63,578 nucleotides of DNA from Rhodospirillaceae bacterium. Lineage in GTDB: Bacteria; Pseudomonadota; Alphaproteobacteria; GCA-2731375. A model generated the notes under the pieces. That model ran no database searches. It was given only the letters and a program-made list of their open reading frames with translations, and was not told the origin of the DNA. Made by a program: the position numbers and the translations under genes. Below are positions 24,875-31,929 of this stretch, piece by piece. The DNA lies in the NCBI GenBank assembly GCA_018667855.1, contig JABIRL010000099.1:1-63578 (forward strand), in the 5' to 3' direction. How positions within the stretch are numbered: position 1 is the first letter of the stretch; each line of letters begins with the position of its first letter.

Positions 24875-27125
24875 TCGGTTCCAGATGGTCGGTCTCTTCA
24901 TGAACCCGGCCGACAATCGCCGCATGTTCATAGCCCAAATCATGCAGCTCCTGTAGGCAGGCCGCCGCCGCTTCCGGCTGAATGCTGGCCAGCAGGCCAC
25001 CGGAGGTTTGCGGGTCGAACAGCAAAGGATAGCGTTCGTTTTCCCGGGCGGCCGCCATGTTACGGATGGCCCGGCGCAGCCTCACATTCGCGGGCTGTAG
25101 AGAACTGAGAATACCGAGGCGCACCGTATCCAAGGCGCCGTCCATGATGGGCAGGGCCGCCATGTCGAATTCAACATCGACGTTCGAGGCCTTGGTCATT
25201 TCGACCGCATGGCCCAATAGGCCAAACCCGGTTACATCGGTACAGGCGCTGGCGCCATGGCTGAAAAGACATTGGGCGGCCAGGCGGTTCGATTGCACCA
25301 TGGATTTCAGCGCGTTTTCGATCCACCGCCCCTTGGCTTTCTGCTGCATGTCGGCGGCGAACAAGGTGCCTGTGCCCAGCGGTTTGGTCAGGATCAGAAC
25401 GTCGCCCGGCGCCATGCCGCCCTTGCGCAGAATGGTATCGCGATCCGCCAGGCCGTTGACGGAAAATCCCAGCGCCAATTCCGGCCCTTCGCTGGTATGG
25501 CCGCCGACCAATGTCGCGCCCGCGTCATTCAGGACCTCCATCGCGCCGGTCATCATTTCGCGCAGCGAAGCCTCGACCTTGGCTTCCAATCCAAATGGCA
25601 CGGTGGCAATGGCCAAGGCGGATTGCGCCTCCGCCCCCATGGCGAAAATATCGCTAAGGGCGTGGTTGGCGGCGACCTGGCCAAAGACATAGGCATCATC
25701 AATGAAGGCGCGGAAATAATCCACGGTGTGCACCGCCACCTTGCCCTCAGGGATTTGCACCACGGCGGCATCGTCAGGCGAATGCAGTCCAATCAGTACA
25801 TCCTCGTTCGGCACTGGTTCCAGCTCTGAAAGCGCACGATTTAGGACATCGGCGCCCACTTTTGCGCCGCAGCCGCCGCAGCGCATGGCGATGGCGGAGA
25901 TATCGCTCAGGGTAGCCTTGTCAGCCAGGCCCGGATTGAGTGCGGCGGTGGCCTCTTTGGCCATTTCGGGCAGTTCGTTGAATTTCCGCATAAAACGGCG
26001 ATCGATCCAGTCCTTCCATCGCCAAACCCAGCGGCCTTCCGCCGTCCAGCCCCATTTTGCCGCCACGGCATTTTTGTCGCCCGTGGTAATCAGCACCAGG
26101 AAGTTTTCTTGTGGCGAAAAAGGCCGGGCCGGCTGAGAGAGCAAAACCCGTCGCAAATTGTCATTCAGCGGGGGACCTTGACGCACCGCGAAAACACCGG
26201 CCTTCGGCCGGGGGTGATTGACCACGGCGGCGATATCCCCGGCGGCGAATATATCATCATGGGATGTTGACTGCAGGGTATCGCGTACCTGGATGAAGCC
26301 GGCGTCATCCACGTCAAGTCCGGAGTCAGCCAACCACGACGGTGCGCTCGCCGCCGTCACCCACAGGATCTCATCCAACGCGATGGTCTTGCCGCCCGTC
26401 ACCGATAGCCGCCCCGGCGCGACCTCGGTCGCCTCGGCATGGTCATGCACGTGAACCCCGCGCGCCCTTAGACGGCGCTCAAACCGTCGCCCGACAGCTT
26501 GGCCAAAATCAGGCAGAATTCGGTCGGAACGCGAGATCAGATGGAACTCCAGGCCATCCGCGCTTTGCCCTCTCTCGGCCAGCAAATTTCCCAGTCGGTG
26601 TTGCGCGGCCAGCAGCAGCTCCATGCCCCCGGCACCGGCCCCGACCACCCCTATACGATGCTGTCCGGGGCTGTTCAGGACACGCGCGACCAGGCTATCC
26701 CAGCGATCGATGAAATTGTTGATCGGCTTAACCGGTGTCGTGTAATCCGCCGCCCCGGCGATGTCATTGAAACTGGGTGTGGAGCCGATATTGATGGACA
26801 GCACATCATAAGGAACGGCGGGGCGCCCGTGGCAGATCACCCGTTTCGCCTGGGTGTCGATTTTGACCGCCGTGTCGTTATACAGCCGGGCGCCGGCGAA
26901 CTGGCACAGCGGCCGCAAATCGATATGCACCTCGTCGAAATCATAATGACCAGCTACATATCCCGGCAACATGCCTGAATAAGGCGTGTGCACATCACGG
27001 GCGATGACCGTCAGGCGCACGCCCGGCAATGGGTTCATGGCAAATTTTTTCAGGACAATGACGTGGCTATGGCCGCCACCGACCAATACCAAATCCTTTA
27101 CGATTGCGTCCGAACTAGTCTTCAT
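24858..27125 (-). CDS. senC: Selenide water dikinase fused to an NAD(P)H-oxidoreductase domain (SenC/SelD)
   Basis: A 755-aa two-domain protein. Residues 1 to about 390 form a pyridine-nucleotide-disulfide oxidoreductase (FAD motif VGGGHSH at 14-20, GVVGAGAGGMELLLA, and FAAGDIAAV). Residues from about 405 form a SelD-type selenophosphate synthase. It carries CGGCGAK with Cys416 and Cys419, then SPDDAAVVQ, DYFRAFIDD, GGHTSEGPELALGF and LFDPQTSGGLL. SelD makes selenophosphate from selenide and ATP, which SenB needs. The fused domain may supply or oxidise reduced selenium, which is inference. The same selenophosphate could also feed selenocysteine synthesis. Confidence 0.92.
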   Translation of the reverse strand: MKTSSDAIVKDLVLVGGGHSHVIVLKKFAMNPLPGVRLTVIARDVHTPYSGMLPGYVAGHYDFDEVHIDLRPLCQFAGARLYNDTAVKIDTQAKRVICHGRPAVPYDVLSINIGSTPSFNDIAGAADYTTPVKPINNFIDRWDSLVARVLNSPGQHRIGVVGAGAGGMELLLAAQHRLGNLLAERGQSADGLEFHLISRSDRILPDFGQAVGRRFERRLRARGVHVHDHAEATEVAPGRLSVTGGKTIALDEILWVTAASAPSWLADSGLDVDDAGFIQVRDTLQSTSHDDIFAAGDIAAVVNHPRPKAGVFAVRQGPPLNDNLRRVLLSQPARPFSPQENFLVLITTGDKNAVAAKWGWTAEGRWVWRWKDWIDRRFMRKFNELPEMAKEATAALNPGLADKATLSDISAIAMRCGGCGAKVGADVLNRALSELEPVPNEDVLIGLHSPDDAAVVQIPEGKVAVHTVDYFRAFIDDAYVFGQVAANHALSDIFAMGAEAQSALAIATVPFGLEAKVEASLREMMTGAMEVLNDAGATLVGGHTSEGPELALGFSVNGLADRDTILRKGGMAPGDVLILTKPLGTGTLFAADMQQKAKGRWIENALKSMVQSNRLAAQCLFSHGASACTDVTGFGLLGHAVEMTKASNVDVEFDMAALPIMDGALDTVRLGILSSLQPANVRLRRAIRNMAAARENERYPLLFDPQTSGGLLASIQPEAAAACLQELHDLGYEHAAIVGRVHEETDHLEPITLVA

Positions 27126-27344
27126 ATCAACTACTGTCCCACTCGTTCCCGGGCTTAACCGGCCAGGTTTCGCATACGCAATCGACCGTGATTATGCCGC
27201 GTCTTACCATCAACCGCTGCTCCCGGCGAGGCCGAGCAAAACGCCCGCGGCAACAAAGCGTCATTCATCGGATCACGTAAAATCCACTAAAGTTAGTATT
27301 CGCCATTTTCCAAGAATGGGCGGTGGATGACCCGAAGCCAAATA

Positions 27345-29093
27345 TCAGACAATCGGTACCCGTTTCGCGGCGATGGCGGCGGGCGAGATGACATCCGTGT
27401 CCACCGGTACGCGCCACCGCTCGGTCAGGTGCACACGTGGCTGCGCATCGCTGTTCTTGGTGCCGTCCAGGGTGAAACCTTCGAAGCCCTTCGTCATGAC
27501 CTCGTTGCACTTGTCCACATAGATGGGAAAGCCGCCGATGTAGGGCATGAAAACACGCGGTCGGCCAGGCACGTTGGCGCCCAGGTACCAGGAAGAGGAA
27601 GTGGACCGCAGCGAGATCTTCGCGACCTCGTTCACATGCTCCACCCAGTCGTCCTCGTAATTAACCTCCGCCTCGATGGTTTGGGCGCCGATGTCACGCA
27701 TATGGCTGATACAATCGGACATCCAGTCCACGTGCTGCTCGATGGCCTGGATCATGCTGGCCAGCACGGAGGGACTGCCGGGTCCGGTGATCATGAACAT
27801 GTTCGGAAAGCCGGCCGTTGACAGGCCCAGATAGGTCCGCGGACCGGCCCGCCATTTTTCAGTCAAGGCCAGACCATTCCGGCCGGTAATCCTGATATTG
27901 TCAAATGATCCGGTCATGGCCGCGAAACCGGTGGCACAGACGATGGCATCCACTGGATATTCGGTGCCGTTGGCCACGATGCCTTGCTTGGTGAGGCGTT
28001 CGATGGGCCGCTCGGAAATATCGACCAGGGAAACGTGCGGCAAATTGTAGGTCTCGAAATAGCCGCTATCGACGCATAGGCGCTTGCCGCCGAAGATGTC
28101 ATCGGGGCATAGCAGATCGGCCGTGGCGGGATCATCCACAACATCGCGGATTTTTCGCCGGCCGAATTCGGCGATGGTGTCATTCGCCTCCTTTTCGAAC
28201 AGCAAATCGCCATACGCTCCAAGAAACGGCAGGCCGCCCCGGGACCAAAACGTCTCGTATTGACCTTCACGCTCTTCCGGCGTCGCGTCCAGCGCCGGCT
28301 GCGTGTTGAATTCGAAATAGAATCCGGTGGGCCGGGAGCGCATCTTTTCCCGTAAAGCCGGATATTCCGCCTTGACCGCCCGTTCTTCATCCGGGTCCAT
28401 CATTTCGTTCCAGGCCGGAACGGAATAGTTCGGCGTCCGTTGAAAGACGGTCAATTCCGCGGCCTGTTGCGCGATAATCGGAATGGACTGAATGGCCGAC
28501 GATCCGGTTCCTATGACGCCGACCCGCTGGCCGGTAAAGTCGACCTCTTCATGGGGCCAATGGCCGGTGTGATAAACGGGGCCCTCGAAGTCGTCGATAC
28601 CTTCGAAATCCGGCATGTTCGCCGATGACAGGCAGCCCACGGCCATGATGCAGAATTGCGCGCTTATCACATCACCCTGGTCGGTCTCGACCTGCCAGCG
28701 TTTGGCCTCTTCATCAAACGTGGCGGCGGTCACGCGGGTGTTGAAGCGGATATCCTTACGCAGATCAAACCGCTCCGCGACATGTTCGGCATAGGCAAGA
28801 ATATCGGGTTGTGGAGAATATTTCTCCGACCAGTTCCATTCCTGATCCAGCTCTTCCGAGAAGGAATAGGAATACTGCATGCTCATGATGTCACAGCGCG
28901 CGCCCGGATAGCGGTTCCAATACCAGGTGCCGCCGACGCCGGTACCTGCTTCAAATACCCGCGCCGAAAGGCCCTGGCCGCGAAGGCGGTGCAGCATATA
29001 CATACCGGCGAAACCGGCACCGACAATCACGGCATCATATTTGACATCGACCTCTGCATCACGACTTTCTGTTGCTTTTTTGCTGATAGACAC
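27345..29093 (-). CDS. Flavin-containing Baeyer-Villiger-type monooxygenase
   Basis: A 582-aa class B flavoprotein monooxygenase. The FAD Rossmann motif GAGFAG is at 25-30, followed by GVGGTWYWNRYPGARCD. The Baeyer-Villiger fingerprint appears as FEGPVYHTGHWP, and the NADPH Rossmann motif as GTGSSAIQ. ATG 29093 is the first start and is about 25 residues before the FAD motif, usual for cyclohexanone- and cyclopentadecanone-type enzymes. It probably inserts oxygen into a ketone to give an ester or lactone. The substrate is unknown. A 219-base spacer separates it from senC upstream. Confidence 0.92.
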   Translation of the reverse strand: MSISKKATESRDAEVDVKYDAVIVGAGFAGMYMLHRLRGQGLSARVFEAGTGVGGTWYWNRYPGARCDIMSMQYSYSFSEELDQEWNWSEKYSPQPDILAYAEHVAERFDLRKDIRFNTRVTAATFDEEAKRWQVETDQGDVISAQFCIMAVGCLSSANMPDFEGIDDFEGPVYHTGHWPHEEVDFTGQRVGVIGTGSSAIQSIPIIAQQAAELTVFQRTPNYSVPAWNEMMDPDEERAVKAEYPALREKMRSRPTGFYFEFNTQPALDATPEEREGQYETFWSRGGLPFLGAYGDLLFEKEANDTIAEFGRRKIRDVVDDPATADLLCPDDIFGGKRLCVDSGYFETYNLPHVSLVDISERPIERLTKQGIVANGTEYPVDAIVCATGFAAMTGSFDNIRITGRNGLALTEKWRAGPRTYLGLSTAGFPNMFMITGPGSPSVLASMIQAIEQHVDWMSDCISHMRDIGAQTIEAEVNYEDDWVEHVNEVAKISLRSTSSSWYLGANVPGRPRVFMPYIGGFPIYVDKCNEVMTKGFEGFTLDGTKNSDAQPRVHLTERWRVPVDTDVISPAAIAAKRVPIV

Positions 29094-29257
29094 GCTGGAA
29101 CCTCACTGATAGCTCTCAAATTCGGGGCATGAACGAACGAATTTGTATGTTCGGGATAGGGTATTTTGTCGAAAAAGCGCCCAAGCCGCAAGATTTGGCT
29201 TTTCCCGACGGGCGCGCGGCACCAATAACAAACGGTTGACGGCTCTTGCGTCGACAA

Positions 29258-29295
29258 GAAAAAACCCCGCCGCGCCAGTCTGGCGCGGCGGGGTT
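29258..29295 (-). terminator. Rho-independent terminator of the Cys-rich peptide gene
   Basis: A 15-bp perfect stem (29263-29277 with 29281-29295) with a 3-base loop is followed on the minus strand by a run of T residues (A-run 29258-29264 on plus). It lies 26 bases after the Cys-rich gene stop. Confidence 0.9.
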
Positions 29296-29320
29296 GGTGT
29301 CGTACTAAGGTCGGTCGGAC

Positions 29321-29575
29321 CTAGTTCTTTTTCTTCGCGGCACAGGGATTGCAGCCGCCGCAGCCTTTTTTGGCGGCACAGGGGTTGCAGCCGCCACAGC
29401 CCTTTTTCGCGGCGCAGGGATTGCAGCCGCCGCAGCCTTTTTTCGCAGCGCAGGGGTTGCAGGCTTTCTTCGGCGCGCATGCGGCCATGGCGCTTGGCAG
29501 GGTTGCCGTGGCTGTCATCGCGGCGATGGCGACAGAGCCAAGGATGATTTTCATTTTTGCGGTCGGGTTCGACAT
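29321..29575 (-). CDS. Secreted cysteine-rich repeat peptide
   Basis: An 84-aa protein. ATG 29575 has GGAGG upstream on the minus strand. A signal peptide (MKIILGSVAIAAMTATATLPSAMA) occupies roughly residues 8-31 and leaves a mature chain of about 53 residues with 12 cysteines. The mature part is a tandem of CNPCAAKKGCGG units, with Lys pairs between Cys pairs. This composition suggests periplasmic metal (copper or zinc) binding or redox buffering. It recalls metal-buffering secreted peptides such as bufferins, but no MNIO (DUF692) maturation gene is nearby. It has its own terminator and appears monocistronic. Function unknown. Confidence 0.85.
   Translation of the reverse strand: MSNPTAKMKIILGSVAIAAMTATATLPSAMAACAPKKACNPCAAKKGCGGCNPCAAKKGCGGCNPCAAKKGCGGCNPCAAKKKN
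29345..29452. repeat. Three tandem 36-bp units inside the Cys-rich gene
   Basis: Units 29345-29380, 29381-29416 and 29417-29452 are near-identical, and a partial fourth follows. Each encodes 12 residues in frame, so copy number can change without breaking the reading frame. The units are contiguous without spacers, so this is not a CRISPR array. Confidence 0.9.
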
Positions 29576-29724
29576 AGGGAAGGCCTCCAGGTCAGTTATT
29601 GTGAATACGTTGGTGAATTTGACCTTTCCCCAACGGCAACGCCAATCACATACGTTCACGAGGCCTTGATCGGTTCGTGGCTGCCTATCAACTCAATATC
29701 CCAGCGGTCTTTCAATCCTGAAAT

Positions 29725-30504
29725 TCAAAGGCCCAGGCCGCCGTCTGCGTGGATGGTTTGCCCGGTGATGTAGCCGGCCGCAGGCGTCAGCAGGAATTCA
29801 ATAAGCGCGGCAATCTCGTCAGGCTGGCCGACACGGCCCAGGGGGATGCGGGCCTGGGCGCGGTCAAGATTTCCGGACCCCAGCGCGGCATGGGCGCCGG
29901 GATCTTTTTGGATATAACCGGGCGCGACGCAATTCACGGTGATGCCGTCGGATGCCAGATCAACGGCCAGGGCCCGGGCCAGGGCTTCCAACGAGGCCTT
30001 GGCGGCGGCACTCGCCGGCATGGACACGCCGTCAAGCTGGAATCGGTGGGCGACGAAAGACGAGACCGCGATGACCCGGCCCACCCGTCCGTCGGTGACC
30101 GCCGCCCGTAACAGGGGCACGGCGGCCCGGCACAAACGGTGGAAGGCGCCGGGCATGGCGGCATGGCTGTGGTTCAAGGCCCCATCATCCAGTTCCGCCA
30201 GGGGTGTCTTGTCGGCAAATCCGGCATTGGCAACCATGGCGTCGAGACCGCCTTGTTGGCTGATATCGGCGATCAGATCAGCGGCAACATGACCCTCCGC
30301 CAAATCGCCAAGCAGAATATGGCTTGCCCCGCCCTTGGCCGCGACCGCCTCGGCCACCGCTTCGGCGCCCTCTCGATTGGCCCGGGTATGGATGAACAAC
30401 ATCATATCCGGCGCCGCCAGGCGACGGCAAAGGGCGGCGCCGATGCCGCTAGCCGCGCCCGTGACCAAAATTCGCCGGGCTTGGATTTGGGAAGGTATGG
30501 TCAA
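29725..30504 (-). CDS. SDR-family protein lacking the catalytic Tyr
   Basis: A 259-aa short-chain dehydrogenase fold with TTG start 30504 and AAGGA upstream. The cofactor motif TGAASGIG is at about 15-22, NAGF follows, the Ser lies in AVSSFVAH, and GGLGL ends the chain. In the usual YxxxK site the Lys is kept ([14 protein letters not shown]) but the Tyr position is Ser (AGT in the DNA). The other conserved segments look intact, so this is not general decay. It may be a non-catalytic SDR, or another residue may act as acid. It is the divergent neighbour of the small membrane protein at 30641. Confidence 0.85.
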   Translation of the reverse strand: MTIPSQIQARRILVTGAASGIGAALCRRLAAPDMMLFIHTRANREGAEAVAEAVAAKGGASHILLGDLAEGHVAADLIADISQQGGLDAMVANAGFADKTPLAELDDGALNHSHAAMPGAFHRLCRAAVPLLRAAVTDGRVGRVIAVSSFVAHRFQLDGVSMPASAAAKASLEALARALAVDLASDGITVNCVAPGYIQKDPGAHAALGSGNLDRAQARIPLGRVGQPDEIAALIEFLLTPAAGYITGQTIHADGGLGL

Positions 30505-30537
30505 AGCGGAAGTCCTTCGTTGGGAGGCCCCTGGAAA

Positions 30538-30551
30538 GTGATGGCCATCAC
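30538..30551. promoter_or_regulatory. 14-bp perfect palindrome in a divergent promoter region
   Basis: GTGATGGCCATCAC lies in the 136-base gap between the SDR start (30504, minus) and the membrane protein start (30641, plus). Such a symmetric site could be a dimeric repressor operator. Part of the core (ATGGCCAT) recurs 30 bases to the right. The regulatory role is inference. Confidence 0.4.
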
Positions 30552-30640
30552 ACTTTGTTTAACAGTTCCAGTGTAGGAATGGCCATTAAGTATGAGGTAC
30601 CGTGTCCCGGTTAAGGTACTGGATTTGTTAGAGTTGTAAT

Positions 30641-31111
30641 ATGAATACAGTTTGCGAAGATAAGAGTTTATCACCAACCATGACACAGGCCGAAATTTGG
30701 GGCCGCCGCGTGATGTTCGCGGTTTTATCCCTGGTCGTCGCAATTCCCCTGGTCAACATGCGCCGATTGATGACCGATGGGTTGCCTGTCGGTCTGGAAC
30801 GGGGCGAGATTAATTACGCCTATGTCATCGGCATGTTCTTTTCTGTGTTGCTGATCCTGGTCTGGTATTACGCCTATGTGGGCCGCAACCGGGCACGGGT
30901 GATGCTTGGTATTGTCTATCTGCTGACCACGTCGGTAACCGTGGTGGTGCCGCTGACATTGATGTTCATGGGCACGACATTGCCGGCCTCCTGGCCGATT
31001 TCAATCGCTCTGGCGGCGACTTATGGTCTGGCCGGCTGGGTTTTGCTGGTTTCGTCCAATATCAAGGCTTTCCAGTACTACCAGAAGCAAATTCGAGCGG
31101 CGGCGCAATAG
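30641..31111 (+). CDS. Small polytopic membrane protein of unknown function
   Basis: A 156-aa protein that I do not recognise. Four hydrophobic segments are visible: about residues 25-40, 63-80, 88-108 and 118-138. A short charged C terminus follows (YYQKQIRAAAQ). A later Met at residue 14 is an alternative start. It is probably an integral inner-membrane protein with even topology. No motif suggests transport or enzymatic activity. It stands alone between the divergent SDR and the murU-like gene. Confidence 0.75.
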   Translation: MNTVCEDKSLSPTMTQAEIWGRRVMFAVLSLVVAIPLVNMRRLMTDGLPVGLERGEINYAYVIGMFFSVLLILVWYYAYVGRNRARVMLGIVYLLTTSVTVVVPLTLMFMGTTLPASWPISIALAATYGLAGWVLLVSSNIKAFQYYQKQIRAAAQ

Positions 31112-31208
31112 GGCAAACGATAGGGCGGTCAATTCCACCCTTGTCCCCCGGCACCACAGGCAGCACTATTCGCTAGCTGATTCCTTTCCGTTTCGGGTTG
31201 AATAGCCA

Positions 31209-31925
31209 GTGGAGATACCACAAACCGCGATGATCCTGGCCGCCGGTTTGGGCCGGCGTATGGGCGCCCTGACCACGGAGCTGCCGAAACCCCTGCTGCG
31301 GGTCGGCGGGCGGGCCATCATTGACTGGGGTCTGAACCGCCTGGCGGAGGCCGGCGTGAAACGGGCGGTGATCAATCTGCATCACGAGGCCGATTTGCTG
31401 CGCCAACATCTGGCCGCCAAGGCCCCCGCCGGCCTTAGTATCGAATATTCCGATGAGACCGAGGCGCTGTTGGAAACCGGTGGCGGGGTGGCCAAGGCCT
31501 TGCCGTTGTTGGGCGCGGCGCCATTTTTAGTCATCAACGGTGATGTGTTGTGGTTCGATGGCGTGGGCAGCACCCTGCAGGCCATGGCGGCTCGCTTCCA
31601 TCCCGGCGGCATGGACGCCTTGTTATTGATGCAGCCCACTGTCAATGCCACGGGCTATGGCGGCATCGGCGATTACATCATGCTGGATGATGGGCAATTG
31701 CGCCGCCGTCCCGAGCGGGAAGTGGCGCCTTTTGTCCATACGGGCATTCAAATCCTCAAACCCGGTCTGTTCAAGGATTGCCCCGACGGTCCGTTTTCCC
31801 TGAATTTTATTTACGACCGGGCCGCCGAACACAATCGGCTGTTCGGCCTGCGCCACGACGGCGGGTGGATGGAATTGAACCGACCCGAAGGTCTGGCGGC
31901 GGCTGAACGCGCCCTGGGGGAATAG
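31209..31925 (+). CDS. murU: Sugar-1-phosphate nucleotidyltransferase (MurU-like)
   Basis: A 238-aa nucleotidyltransferase. LAAGLGRRMGALTTELPKPLL near the N terminus is the NTP-binding signature, and LVINGDVLW carries the metal-binding Asp. MurU converts MurNAc-1-phosphate and UTP to UDP-MurNAc in peptidoglycan recycling. In many alphaproteobacteria a MurU-like gene precedes addB, as here (4-base gap). The kinase AmgK, often just upstream, is not present. The start is GTG 31209 or ATG 31230; both precede the motif. The exact sugar substrate is inferred from context. Confidence 0.82.
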   Translation: MEIPQTAMILAAGLGRRMGALTTELPKPLLRVGGRAIIDWGLNRLAEAGVKRAVINLHHEADLLRQHLAAKAPAGLSIEYSDETEALLETGGGVAKALPLLGAAPFLVINGDVLWFDGVGSTLQAMAARFHPGGMDALLLMQPTVNATGYGGIGDYIMLDDGQLRRRPEREVAPFVHTGIQILKPGLFKDCPDGPFSLNFIYDRAAEHNRLFGLRHDGGWMELNRPEGLAAAERALGE

Positions 31926-31929
31926 CGCC

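Noticed and set aside
29345..29452. Repeat array that looks CRISPR-like at first sight
   Set aside because: The units are contiguous without spacers and encode an in-frame Cys-rich peptide.
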